A stretch of 64,000 nt of DNA from NCBI GenBank assembly GCA_016722375.1, contig JADKJG010000003.1, positions 62,001 to 126,000 on the forward strand. The letters run 5' to 3'. The stretch comes from Bacteroidota bacterium (GTDB lineage Bacteria; Bacteroidota; Bacteroidia; Chitinophagales; LD1). The notes beneath the pieces were generated by a model. The model did no database searches. It saw only the letters and a list, made by a program, of their open reading frames with translations, and was not told where the DNA came from. Shown here one piece after another: positions 1-7,829 of the stretch (position 1 is its first letter; each line of letters begins with the position of its first letter). The translations under genes and the position numbers were made by a program.

Positions 1-1
1 A

Positions 2-2182
2 GATGTAGAGATAGACGAAGCGAAAGATTCCTTGTTGGCGAACAGCGTGCTGGTGAAAATCAAAGTGACGAAAGGGGTGAAGGTGAAGATTGAGGAAATC
101 AATATCATCGGGAACCATGAACTTTCAGAAGCTGCTCTCAAGCGGAAGATGAAAGACACGAGAGAGAAAGTGAAGTTTGATTTGGATGGACTGTTTCGGT
201 TTAAGAAAAACTTTGAACGCGATTCTATTTTCAAAGTTCGTTGGTATCAGGTCATAGGAAGTATTTCACCTTTGAGGATATGGGAATACTCTGCCCCCCA
301 TGTGAATCTGAATATTTTCAAATCATCCAAATTCAAGACGGATGATTATGAAAAGGATAAACAAAAAATTGTTGAGTTCTATAATAGCAAAGGCTATCGA
401 GACGCACGGATAGTGCATGACAGTGTGTATTTGGTAGATCGCAAGAATATGCGCATTAATTTAGTGGTGGATGAAGGCGCAAAATATTATTTCCGGAACA
501 TTTACTTCAACGGCAATACGAAATATCCGGATTCGCTCATAGCCCGAATTGTCAATATAAAGAAGGGGGAGGTCTATAGTCAGAAATTGTTGGATGAACG
601 AATATTCATGAATCCGAACGGAGGCGATTTGAGCTCCTTATATATGGATGATGGGTATCTTTTTTTCAGTGTTACCCCGATGGAGGTGAAAGTAGAGGGA
701 GATTCCATTGATATAGAGCTGCGTATCAATGAAGGAGCGCAGGCAACCATCAACGAAGTACGGATTGTTGGAAACACGAAGACCAACGAAAAAGTAATTA
801 GACGAGAGCTCCGCACACTTCCGGGCAACAAATTCAGTCGGACGGATCTGATTCGCTCGCAAAGAGAGATAGTGAACTTAGGATACTTTGATCCGGCTCA
901 GTTGGATGTTATCCCGATTCCCAATCCTGAAAATGGAACGGTGGATATTGAATATAGGGTAACGGAAAAGCCTTCTGACCAATTAGAACTCTCTGCCGGT
1001 TATGGAGGCCGCGCTACGGCGACGAATACCGGAGGATTGTTTGGAACACTCGGTGTCAACTTCACCAATTTCTCCATCAAAAATATTGTTGATAAAAAGG
1101 CCTGGTCTCCGCTTCCGTCCGGTGATGGCCAGCGATTGGGCATTCGGGTGCAGACCAACGGAAGGGCTTTTCAGTCCTATAGTGTTTCGTTTACGGAACC
1201 TTGGTTGGGAGGCAAAAAACCACAAGCGCTCAACTTCGCTTTCAACCGCCTGCGCGCCAATTCGCTGGATCCTGCTGACTTCACAAAAATCACGGGCAAG
1301 TATTTTTCTACCAGCGTTTATCTCGGACTGGGAACCCGCGTAAAATGGCCCGACGATTTCTTTACCGGCGAAATAGGCTTAGAGTTTCAGCATTATATCC
1401 TAGATAATTACGCCACCTTCTTTACCTTCTCTACCGGCAAAGCCGTGAACTTGAACCTGCAGTTGACTTTGTCGCGTGATTCTCGCGACCTAGTGGCCCC
1501 TACTTTTTATAATCGAGGTATCTACCTGATGTTTCAGGGCAAATTGACCCTTCCCTACTCCAGTTTATTCAACGCCCGCAAGAATCTATCTTTTGAAAGC
1601 TCTTTGCTTTCTGATGCAGAGCGCTATAAATGGGTGGAGTTCCATAAATGGAAAATACAGTTTGAATGGTATCTTCCTGTTTGGAAAAACCTAGTATTCA
1701 AATCATCAGCCAGCCTTTCTTTCTTGGGTTATTACAATCCGCGACTGGGCTATTCTCCCTTTGAACGGGTAGAGTTGGGCGGTGATGGATTAAGCAATAT
1801 GAATGCCGCAGCACAGTTAGGACGTGATATTATTTCCATGCGCGGCTATCCGGTGGTCACCCCGCAAGGAGGAGCACCGATATACAATAAGTATTTTGTG
1901 GAGTTGCGCTATCCTATCTCCCTAAATCAATCTGCCACCATCTATGCCTTGGTATTTGGAGAGGCTTCCAATTTCTGGAATCGCCTGAGCGATTACCGGC
2001 CGTATGATTTAGCCCGCTCTACCGGAGTCGGAGTAAGAGTGTTCCTGCCTATGTTTGGATTATTAGGTTTTGACTATGGTCTGGGCTTTGACCGCACCAA
2101 ATTCGGATTGCAGCCTACAGGAAAGAACATATTTGCCAAATACGGTCAGTTCCGAATCATTTTAGGTCGGGAGCCGGAATAA
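2..2182 (+). CDS. bamA: BamA outer membrane assembly factor, 5' truncated
   Basis: BamA inserts beta-barrel proteins into the outer membrane. The reading frame is open to the first base of the window, so the true start lies upstream; the first TTG/ATG codons inside are not starts. The visible part begins in a POTRA domain (residues such as VKIEEINIIGNHELS), continues through further POTRA repeats (FRNIYFNGNTKYPD, TINEVRIVGNTKTNE) and ends in a C-terminal barrel with alternating aromatic strands. The product ends about 75 bp before the first of three ompH genes, the usual Bacteroidota arrangement in which the barrel assembly machine is linked to its periplasmic chaperones. Confidence 0.93.
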   Translation, partial: DVEIDEAKDSLLANSVLVKIKVTKGVKVKIEEINIIGNHELSEAALKRKMKDTREKVKFDLDGLFRFKKNFERDSIFKVRWYQVIGSISPLRIWEYSAPHVNLNIFKSSKFKTDDYEKDKQKIVEFYNSKGYRDARIVHDSVYLVDRKNMRINLVVDEGAKYYFRNIYFNGNTKYPDSLIARIVNIKKGEVYSQKLLDERIFMNPNGGDLSSLYMDDGYLFFSVTPMEVKVEGDSIDIELRINEGAQATINEVRIVGNTKTNEKVIRRELRTLPGNKFSRTDLIRSQREIVNLGYFDPAQLDVIPIPNPENGTVDIEYRVTEKPSDQLELSAGYGGRATATNTGGLFGTLGVNFTNFSIKNIVDKKAWSPLPSGDGQRLGIRVQTNGRAFQSYSVSFTEPWLGGKKPQALNFAFNRLRANSLDPADFTKITGKYFSTSVYLGLGTRVKWPDDFFTGEIGLEFQHYILDNYATFFTFSTGKAVNLNLQLTLSRDSRDLVAPTFYNRGIYLMFQGKLTLPYSSLFNARKNLSFESSLLSDAERYKWVEFHKWKIQFEWYLPVWKNLVFKSSASLSFLGYYNPRLGYSPFERVELGGDGLSNMNAAAQLGRDIISMRGYPVVTPQGGAPIYNKYFVELRYPISLNQSATIYALVFGEASNFWNRLSDYRPYDLARSTGVGVRVFLPMFGLLGFDYGLGFDRTKFGLQPTGKNIFAKYGQFRIILGREPE

Positions 2183-2256
2183 TGATTTGTGAAAAAAATA
2201 TAACGCATGTATCCTTGCACAGATAATTGGTCTAATCTTGTAAAAACGTAAATATT

Positions 2257-2775
2257 ATGAAACAGACAGTCATATTAATAGCCGCTCTGATGATGAGCAT
2301 TTCGGGTTTTGCGCAGAAATTTGCTTACGTGGACATGGAATATATACTGGGCAAAATGCCTCAGTACAGCGAAGCGCAGAAACAATTAGATGCCGTAGCC
2401 GCCGGTTGGCAGAAAGAGGTGGAAGCCAAAATGAAATCGGTGGATGATATGTATAAGCAGTTTCAGGCAGAACAGGTGCTGATGACCGAGCCGATGAAAC
2501 AGCAGAAAATCAAGGAAATTGAAGCCAAGGAGAAGGATGTGAAAGAATTTCAGAAGGACAAGTTTGGTCCTAGCGGTGAGCTGTTCAAAAAACGGCAGGA
2601 ACTCATCAAACCTATTCAGGACAAGATTTATGAAGAGATTCAGAAATTTGCTCTGGCTAAAACGTTTGATTTTATCTTCGACCGTTCCAGCGGGCCTACC
2701 ATGCTTTATGCCGGCGACAAATACAACAAAAGCGACGATATTCTTTCGGCTTTAGGAATCACCCCTAAGCCATAA
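2257..2775 (+). CDS. OmpH/Skp-family periplasmic chaperone (copy 1)
   Basis: A 172-residue protein with a cleavable signal peptide (MKQTVILIAALMMSISGFAQ) followed by a long charged helical region rich in K, E and Q (about residues 40-130). This is the coiled-coil arm layout of Skp, which holds unfolded outer membrane proteins in the periplasm. It is the first of three consecutive paralogues behind bamA. The short segment KFAYVDMEYILGKMPQY resembles the start of the next two (KYGHINSSEILEAMPEY, KIGHLNSLNILQAMPEF), supporting common descent. Confidence 0.9.
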   Translation: MKQTVILIAALMMSISGFAQKFAYVDMEYILGKMPQYSEAQKQLDAVAAGWQKEVEAKMKSVDDMYKQFQAEQVLMTEPMKQQKIKEIEAKEKDVKEFQKDKFGPSGELFKKRQELIKPIQDKIYEEIQKFALAKTFDFIFDRSSGPTMLYAGDKYNKSDDILSALGITPKP

Positions 2776-2807
2776 ATTGTTTTCAAATACTGGTTTCTCT
2801 AAAAATT

Positions 2808-2815
2808 TATATTTG
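2808..2815 (+). promoter_or_regulatory. Bacteroidota -7 box (TATATTTG) before ompH copy 2
   Basis: TATATTTG matches the Bacteroidota -7 consensus TAnnTTTG. It lies only six bases before the TTG codon at 2822, so transcription would begin at or next to the start codon and the mRNA could be leaderless. I see no well-spaced -33 TTTG. Confidence 0.4.
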
Positions 2816-2821
2816 CGCCCC

Positions 2822-3334
2822 TTGACCAATAAAATAATAGTCCTTCTTATCGCATCACTCTTTATATCTGTAGGCACCATTCAGGCACAACAGAAATATG
2901 GACACATCAACTCGAGCGAGATACTGGAAGCCATGCCGGAGTATAAGCAGATGACGGCTGTTTTGGAAAAGAAACAAAAAGATGCCCAACTCCAGATGCA
3001 GAAGATGTATCAGGATTATCAGGCGCGCCAAAAAGAATTATCGGAATATGGCATGAGCATGATGATGGCCGTACGGGAAGAAAAAATGCTGGAACTGGAC
3101 AGCCTGCAACAAACGCTTGATGGCTTTGAAGGCAAGGCCAGTGCTGATATACAAAAGATGCATGAGAAACTGATGACACCCCTCAACGACAAATACATTA
3201 AAATAGTGAATCAGGTAGCGAAAGAAAATGGGTATAGCTACATTTTCGATATTGCCGCCGGAATCTTGGTTTACTATCCTGAAAACAGCGGTGATATCAC
3301 CAACATGGTCAAACAAAAAATGGGAATCAATTAA
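2822..3334 (+). CDS. OmpH/Skp-family periplasmic chaperone (copy 2)
   Basis: The frame is open from 2777, but the best start is TTG at 2822. It gives a compact signal peptide (TNKIIVLLIASLFISVGTIQA) and follows a TATATTTG promoter box; starting at 2777 would add 15 residues before the hydrophobic segment. The mature part begins QQKYGHINSSEILEAMPEY and continues as a charged helical arm, as in Skp. It is more similar to copy 3 than to copy 1. The inferred role is chaperoning outer membrane proteins to the Bam complex encoded just upstream. The start choice is the least certain point. Confidence 0.85.
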   Translation: MTNKIIVLLIASLFISVGTIQAQQKYGHINSSEILEAMPEYKQMTAVLEKKQKDAQLQMQKMYQDYQARQKELSEYGMSMMMAVREEKMLELDSLQQTLDGFEGKASADIQKMHEKLMTPLNDKYIKIVNQVAKENGYSYIFDIAAGILVYYPENSGDITNMVKQKMGIN

Positions 3335-3358
3335 TCAATCGAAAAAACAAAAACAGAA

Positions 3359-3904
3359 ATGAAGAAATCACTTTTAGCAGTCCTTACTATTTTAGTTGCC
3401 TTTTGTGGAAGCGTCAACGCCCAACAGAAAATCGGACACCTCAACTCGCTTAATATTTTGCAAGCCATGCCCGAATTCAAGCAAATGACCGGTGATATTG
3501 ACAAACAAAAGCAGGCTTACACCAAGGCGCTTGAATCTATGTACGGCGATTATGAAAAAAAGCAGAAAGACCTACAGGCTTTGAGTAACGACAAAGCCAC
3601 TCCCGATCCAATCATTGAATCTAAAATTCAGGAATTGCAAGATTTGCAGAAAAGAATTCAGGATTTTGAAGAGAAGGTAAACGGCGATCTGCAAAAGATG
3701 CAACAGGAAAAATTGAAGCCCATCAATGAAAAATATATCAAGGCGGTGAAGGAAATAGCCCAAGCAAATAGCTACGCTTATATTTTGGATGTGGTTTCGG
3801 GCAGTATCCCTTACTTCACCGAAGGGCAAAATGACGTAACCGATCTGGTTATGAAAAAATTAGGAATTACTGCTGCGCCGCCGACTCCGGCTCCGGGCAA
3901 ATAA
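3359..3904 (+). CDS. OmpH/Skp-family periplasmic chaperone (copy 3)
   Basis: A 181-residue protein with signal peptide (MKKSLLAVLTILVAFCGSVNA) and a helical charged region (residues about 40-130). It ends in a short proline-rich tail (AAPPTPAPGK). It lies 24 bp after copy 2 and is probably co-transcribed. The N-terminal segment QQKIGHLNSLNILQAMPEFKQMT closely parallels copy 2. Inferred role is periplasmic chaperone for outer membrane proteins. Confidence 0.88.
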   Translation: MKKSLLAVLTILVAFCGSVNAQQKIGHLNSLNILQAMPEFKQMTGDIDKQKQAYTKALESMYGDYEKKQKDLQALSNDKATPDPIIESKIQELQDLQKRIQDFEEKVNGDLQKMQQEKLKPINEKYIKAVKEIAQANSYAYILDVVSGSIPYFTEGQNDVTDLVMKKLGITAAPPTPAPGK

Positions 3905-3946
3905 TTTCACAGTACTCAACAGCAGAAGCAAGTAAATCAGTAACAA

Positions 3947-4762
3947 GTGAAACAACAAAAACATCAGCCCATTGGTGTTTTTGATTCAGGCATTGGCGGC
4001 TTAACGGTCGCCAATGCTATTTCTAAACTATTGCCCCAAGAACAGATTATCTATTTTGGAGACACGGCAAACCTTCCCTACGGCGACAAATCGCCGGAAC
4101 TGGTTCGCTCCTATGCACAAAAGATTACTGAATTCTTGCTGCATGAAAAACAGTGCAAAGCCATCGTCATTGCGTGCAACACCGCTTCGGCTGCTGCCTA
4201 TGAATGGCTGCGCGATCAGTATAAAGGGGATGTGCCGGTTATCAATGTCATTGACCCGATGATTGAAGCCGTCATTGCCGATCAAGCCATTAAAAAAGTG
4301 GGCATCATCGCTACGCGAACCACCGTTGCTTCGGGCGTATATCAGGAGAAATTTTCGCGGCGAAGGCCGGAACTAAAATATGCGGCGGTAGCTACCCCTC
4401 TGCTTGCCTTGATGATTGAAGAAGGCTTCTATCACAACAACATCAGCAGCGCCATACTGGAAAAATATCTGGCTCGCAAAGAACTAAAAGACATTGATGC
4501 GCTGGTACTTGCTTGTACGCATTATCCGCTCATTAAAAATGAAATTTCCGCCTTCTATCACCACCGCATCAAAATCTTTGACTCTGCCGAAGTCGTAGCG
4601 GCCCGTTTGAAATGGATTCTCGAAAAAGAAAACCTTGATTCAGATAAGAAAACGGCCCAGGACAAATTCTTCGTTTCCGACTTCACCGAATCTTTTGAAA
4701 AAACAACCCAGATTTTCTATGGCCATGCCATCCATTTGAAGCACTTAGACATTTGGAAATAA
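3947..4762 (+). CDS. murI: glutamate racemase
   Basis: Converts L-glutamate to D-glutamate for peptidoglycan precursors in the cytoplasm. The 271-residue length fits the family. The catalytic pair of cysteines is present in the expected contexts: CNTAS (Cys77) and ACTHYP (Cys190). The N-terminal FDSGIGGLTV motif carries the active-site Asp13-Ser14. The start is GTG at 3947, 42 bp after the third ompH gene; the next in-frame candidates would remove the conserved DSGIGG. The ompH-murI order places wall precursor synthesis next to outer membrane assembly. Confidence 0.95.
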   Translation: MKQQKHQPIGVFDSGIGGLTVANAISKLLPQEQIIYFGDTANLPYGDKSPELVRSYAQKITEFLLHEKQCKAIVIACNTASAAAYEWLRDQYKGDVPVINVIDPMIEAVIADQAIKKVGIIATRTTVASGVYQEKFSRRRPELKYAAVATPLLALMIEEGFYHNNISSAILEKYLARKELKDIDALVLACTHYPLIKNEISAFYHHRIKIFDSAEVVAARLKWILEKENLDSDKKTAQDKFFVSDFTESFEKTTQIFYGHAIHLKHLDIWK

Positions 4763-4856
4763 AGGAATCCTAAATTCAAGTTCGTCTCTTCCAACTTCTG
4801 CAACAGCCCTCCTGATTCCATCAATAATCTTGCCTGTTTTTGCAGCGGTTTTGGGT

Positions 4857-5066
4857 ATTCCTGTCACAGACTTACATATTCCTATCACAGAAATAGCTAT
4901 TTCCGTAGCTGACTCCCCTAATTCCGTGGCGAACTTCCCTATTCTTATAACAGACTTACCTATTTCTGCGACGGACTTACCTCATTCCGTCACGGACTTA
5001 CCTCATTCCGTCACGGACTTCCCTCATTCTGTCACGGACTTCCCTCATTCTGTGACAGAATGAGTC
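4857..5066 (+). repeat. 21-bp tandem array A, palindromic units
   Basis: Ten units of exactly 21 bp run without an indel from 4857 to 5066. Identity is high among the last four units and low among the first ones. The core of the best units is a palindrome, TCCGT-C-ACGGA or TCTGT-G-ACAGA. The final unit is extended to a perfect inverted repeat of 10+1+10 bases at 5044-5064. A stop-free plus-strand frame (4830-5063) reads as a degenerate seven-residue repeat of the type HSVTDLP. With no signal peptide, no recognisable start and the palindromic symmetry, I do not call a gene. Three further units with the same consensus occur at 50356-50418. Confidence 0.85.
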
Positions 5067-5430
5067 TAGATATTTGGGAAAACAGACTATAAAATTGTTA
5101 ATTCATAGATAAACGCAAAATTTTGATGAAAAGACGATTTTTTCGCTATATTTAGATGCGCATGATTCAGGAGGTTTAAAATCACAATATTCTGAGATTA
5201 AATTTGAAGATATGCGAGTTATAACACACAAATGTTTTGGCAATCATTAACAGAATCGTACTTTTACTCAACAATTATGGAAAGATACCCGGACAGCAAG
5301 AATGAGATGTAGTTGGTGATTTTGGTTTCCCCTTGAAGGAAGAACATAGGGTGTGATAGCTGAAGGGTTAGCATTGGTGTTGAACAAAGGATAGATTCTT
5401 TTATCAATAAACTCACATAAACCTAAAGCC
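5067..5430. other. intergenic region, AT-rich, no gene seen
   Basis: About 360 bp between array A and the GH16-like T9SS gene. I find no convincing coding region. A TATATTTA near 5145 is one base off the -7 consensus and could be part of a promoter, but it is far from the next start codon. Confidence 0.4.
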
Positions 5431-6270
5431 ATGAAAAAATCTCTCCCGTTCCTTGTATGCCTACTCCTCATCTTTTTCGGAAAAACATTTCTCAGCGCTC
5501 AAGACATGAAATGGGCCATTCGGGTAGGCGGCTCGGGCAAGGATATAGGCTTTAACGTAGCGGTGGACAGCAGCAAGCGCACCTACGCTGCGCAGCAAGT
5601 CATTAGCGGTACGAGCGTCAATTTCAACGGCAGTTGTACCATAACGGGAGGGTCTAACAGTTATGATGTGTCCTTTGTGCGGTTGGATACTGTCGGCGCC
5701 TGTACTTCATCAAAATATATCATTACCCAAAACGATAACGTCATGGGTTTAAGACTGGATAGCCTGAATAATATCTATATCGTAGGCAATAGGTCAGGAA
5801 CAAATTCTCTTTGCACCTCACAGGCCACCTCCGGTCAGGACATCTTGCTGGCCAAACTAGGTTCAACCGGTACCTGCTCTTGGGGGAAAAAGATAGGTGG
5901 ATCAAGTGGTGATTATGGATACCGCCTTAGCTTAGACCGCGATGGTAACATTTACATCACGGGCAGTTTTGCGGGCAGTTTCTCTTTTGAAGGAACATCG
6001 CTTTCCTCCAGTGGCAGCAATGACGGATTCATCGCTAAGTTCAATAACAGCGGAACCATACAGTGGGTAAAAAATTCGGCGGCACCGGGGATGACTTTGG
6101 GTATGGAATCTCTAACGTGGTGGATGGCTACCTTTATGTATGTGGACGTTTTCAGAATACGGGCACCTTTGGAACACTATCGGCTGTCAGCGCCGGTGGA
6201 TACGATGCCTTTATTGCCAAAGTGGATGCTTCTAATGGCAGCTTCGTTTGGCTACGAAGAGCAGGGGTGA
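5431..6270 (+). CDS. N-terminal piece of a giant T9SS/GH16-like protein (frameshifted)
   Basis: Signal peptide (MKKSLPFLVCLLLIFFGKTFLSA) followed by beta-propeller-like repeats (SBBP type) with recurring elements such as DMKWAIRVGGSGKDIG, SWGKKIGGSSGDYGY and DGNIYITGSFAGSFSF. Homology in this frame ends near 6068. The repeat continues without a gap in another frame (KKFGGTGDDFGYG) if the A6 run at 6069-6074 is read as seven A's. Residues after that point up to the stop at 6270 are out-of-frame translation. The piece belongs to one gene that probably spans 5431-11460, since a second shift near 7764 restores the original frame. It is either a sequencing indel or a real frameshift. Confidence 0.75.
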   Translation: MKKSLPFLVCLLLIFFGKTFLSAQDMKWAIRVGGSGKDIGFNVAVDSSKRTYAAQQVISGTSVNFNGSCTITGGSNSYDVSFVRLDTVGACTSSKYIITQNDNVMGLRLDSLNNIYIVGNRSGTNSLCTSQATSGQDILLAKLGSTGTCSWGKKIGGSSGDYGYRLSLDRDGNIYITGSFAGSFSFEGTSLSSSGSNDGFIAKFNNSGTIQWVKNSAAPGMTLGMESLTWWMATFMYVDVFRIRAPLEHYRLSAPVDTMPLLPKWMLLMAASFGYEEQG

Positions 6271-7829
6271 CAGGTGCGCAGAATGAAAATGGCATTCAGG
6301 TGGTCATGGATAAATCAGGTAATGCCATATATACCGTCTTAGCCAATACAGGTGCCATATTTGGTACAGACACGATTCCCTATCTATGTGAAGCGGTAGT
6401 TATGTACGATTCAAACGGTAATGTGCAATGGACTCGGACGATGGGAAAAGCTGCCGGGTATATCGGGCCCAGCGTAACATTACATGATTCCACTATTTAC
6501 TTTGCAGGTGCTGTCGGTGCCACTACTTCTATCGGTTCCTTTACGGCTACCACAGCGGGTAGTGCTGATATACTGATTGCCGCATTGGATTATTCCGGCA
6601 AACCGCTCTGGGTAAAAACGTATGGCAGCACCTCATCTGATTATGCTATGGAAATAGCTTGTGATAAAGACGGGGATTTGTATGTTGCCGGTGTTTTTGG
6701 GGGTACGGTGAACTTTGGCGGCATCAGCCGTACATCGTCGGGATCTAATGATGTCTTTTACTTCAAAGCCACCCCACCGCTTCTCATCACGAAAGTAGCG
6801 GAAGGTGAAAACATGGTGTGCGGCACCGGAGCCTTTGACGTAGAATATAGGGCTGGCATTACTTATGACACTACGAATGTATTTACGGTTCAGCTATCCG
6901 ACACCGCTGGCAGTTTTGCCAATCCGGTTCCAATAGGAACGTTAAGCGCTACTACTTCAGGTACCATCACAGCGTCCATACCAGATACAATCCCTGCTAG
7001 TAGTAAATATAGGTTAAGAATTGTTGCTTCAAATCCATCTGCTACGGGAGCCGAATACACAACCAATTTCAGACTATCCCAAATCCCATCCGCCCCGACA
7101 CCACCCGCCCCACAAACCTCTTGCAGCGACACTGCCGTGCTCTTTACGTTTGACAGCATCCAGCCCGGCAGCGGCGGTAATCAAATTGAATGGGCTTTGA
7201 GCAGTTCTTTTGATACCACCGAAATCATTGAGAGTAATGGCAGTATAAATCGCTTGGTGGAATCAGGGGCTATGGATACGCTCTGGATGAGGAGCAGGGA
7301 TAGCATAACCGGTTGTGTGAGTGAAATAGTTTGGACAGCAGGGGGGGTGAATGAGTTGCCTGAGAATGTTACTCCTTACACTGTTGATACTATGGTATGT
7401 GCCGGCTCGTCTACTTACATCAAGATTCCTAATTCACAAGTGGGAGTGTTGTATGAATTGATGGTGAATAGTGTAGTCGTAAATATTGAATTTGGTACGG
7501 GGGACACATTGAATATCAGTACAGGAGTTATTGACACGAATACCATGTTTACTGTGGCGGCCATAGATACTGGTACAGGATGTTTAAAGGAATACGCTTC
7601 TGTGAATGTAACTATCCCGCCAATGATGGATACCGTTATGTTTAATACAGGGGATACCATACTTTGTACAGGCAGCACGAGTTGTTATACGGCAGCAGCG
7701 ACTAATAGTGTTTCAATAGTTTATTCAATAAACGGCGGTGGTGCGGTGATTGACTCTGCCAGCGGATGTCAGCCAGGTGACGAGCAGCTTTACCGTCAAA
7801 GCCACCTGTTTCGGGTTGTTGGGTTGTGA
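6063..7829 (+). CDS. middle piece of the giant T9SS/GH16-like protein (frameshifted)
   Basis: Continues the SBBP/propeller repeats of the preceding piece (GYGISNVVDGYLYVCGRF, PLWVKTYGSTSSDYA, DGDLYVAGVFGGTVNF). It then runs into Ig-like beta domains of about 150-200 residues with low-complexity linkers (PSAPTPPAPQTSCSDT, GSGGNQIEWALSSSFDT). The apparent start at 6063 is a GTG created by the frameshift, not a real initiation site. The frame is lost near 7764: the last residues (GCQPGDEQLYRQSH) make no sense, while the overlapping frame reads DVSQVTSSFTVKATCFGLLGC, matching the later repeat DFVVRATATGLTGC. A surface or secreted location is inferred from the ends of the full gene. Confidence 0.72.
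   Translation: MGKKFGGTGDDFGYGISNVVDGYLYVCGRFQNTGTFGTLSAVSAGGYDAFIAKVDASNGSFVWLRRAGVTGAQNENGIQVVMDKSGNAIYTVLANTGAIFGTDTIPYLCEAVVMYDSNGNVQWTRTMGKAAGYIGPSVTLHDSTIYFAGAVGATTSIGSFTATTAGSADILIAALDYSGKPLWVKTYGSTSSDYAMEIACDKDGDLYVAGVFGGTVNFGGISRTSSGSNDVFYFKATPPLLITKVAEGENMVCGTGAFDVEYRAGITYDTTNVFTVQLSDTAGSFANPVPIGTLSATTSGTITASIPDTIPASSKYRLRIVASNPSATGAEYTTNFRLSQIPSAPTPPAPQTSCSDTAVLFTFDSIQPGSGGNQIEWALSSSFDTTEIIESNGSINRLVESGAMDTLWMRSRDSITGCVSEIVWTAGGVNELPENVTPYTVDTMVCAGSSTYIKIPNSQVGVLYELMVNSVVVNIEFGTGDTLNISTGVIDTNTMFTVAAIDTGTGCLKEYASVNVTIPPMMDTVMFNTGDTILCTGSTSCYTAAATNSVSIVYSINGGGAVIDSASGCQPGDEQLYRQSHLFRVVGL

Noticed and set aside
4830..5063. Open frame through array A as a small protein gene
   Set aside because: The frame is a by-product of a stop-free 21-bp repeat; there is no plausible start or signal, and palindromic symmetry explains the sequence better.
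5044..5064. Perfect 10+1+10 inverted repeat as an intrinsic terminator of murI
   Set aside because: No T run follows, it is almost 300 bp from the gene, and it is the last unit of the palindromic array.
4857..5066. Array A as a CRISPR array
   Set aside because: There are no spacers, the period is 21 bp, units are contiguous and no cas genes are present.
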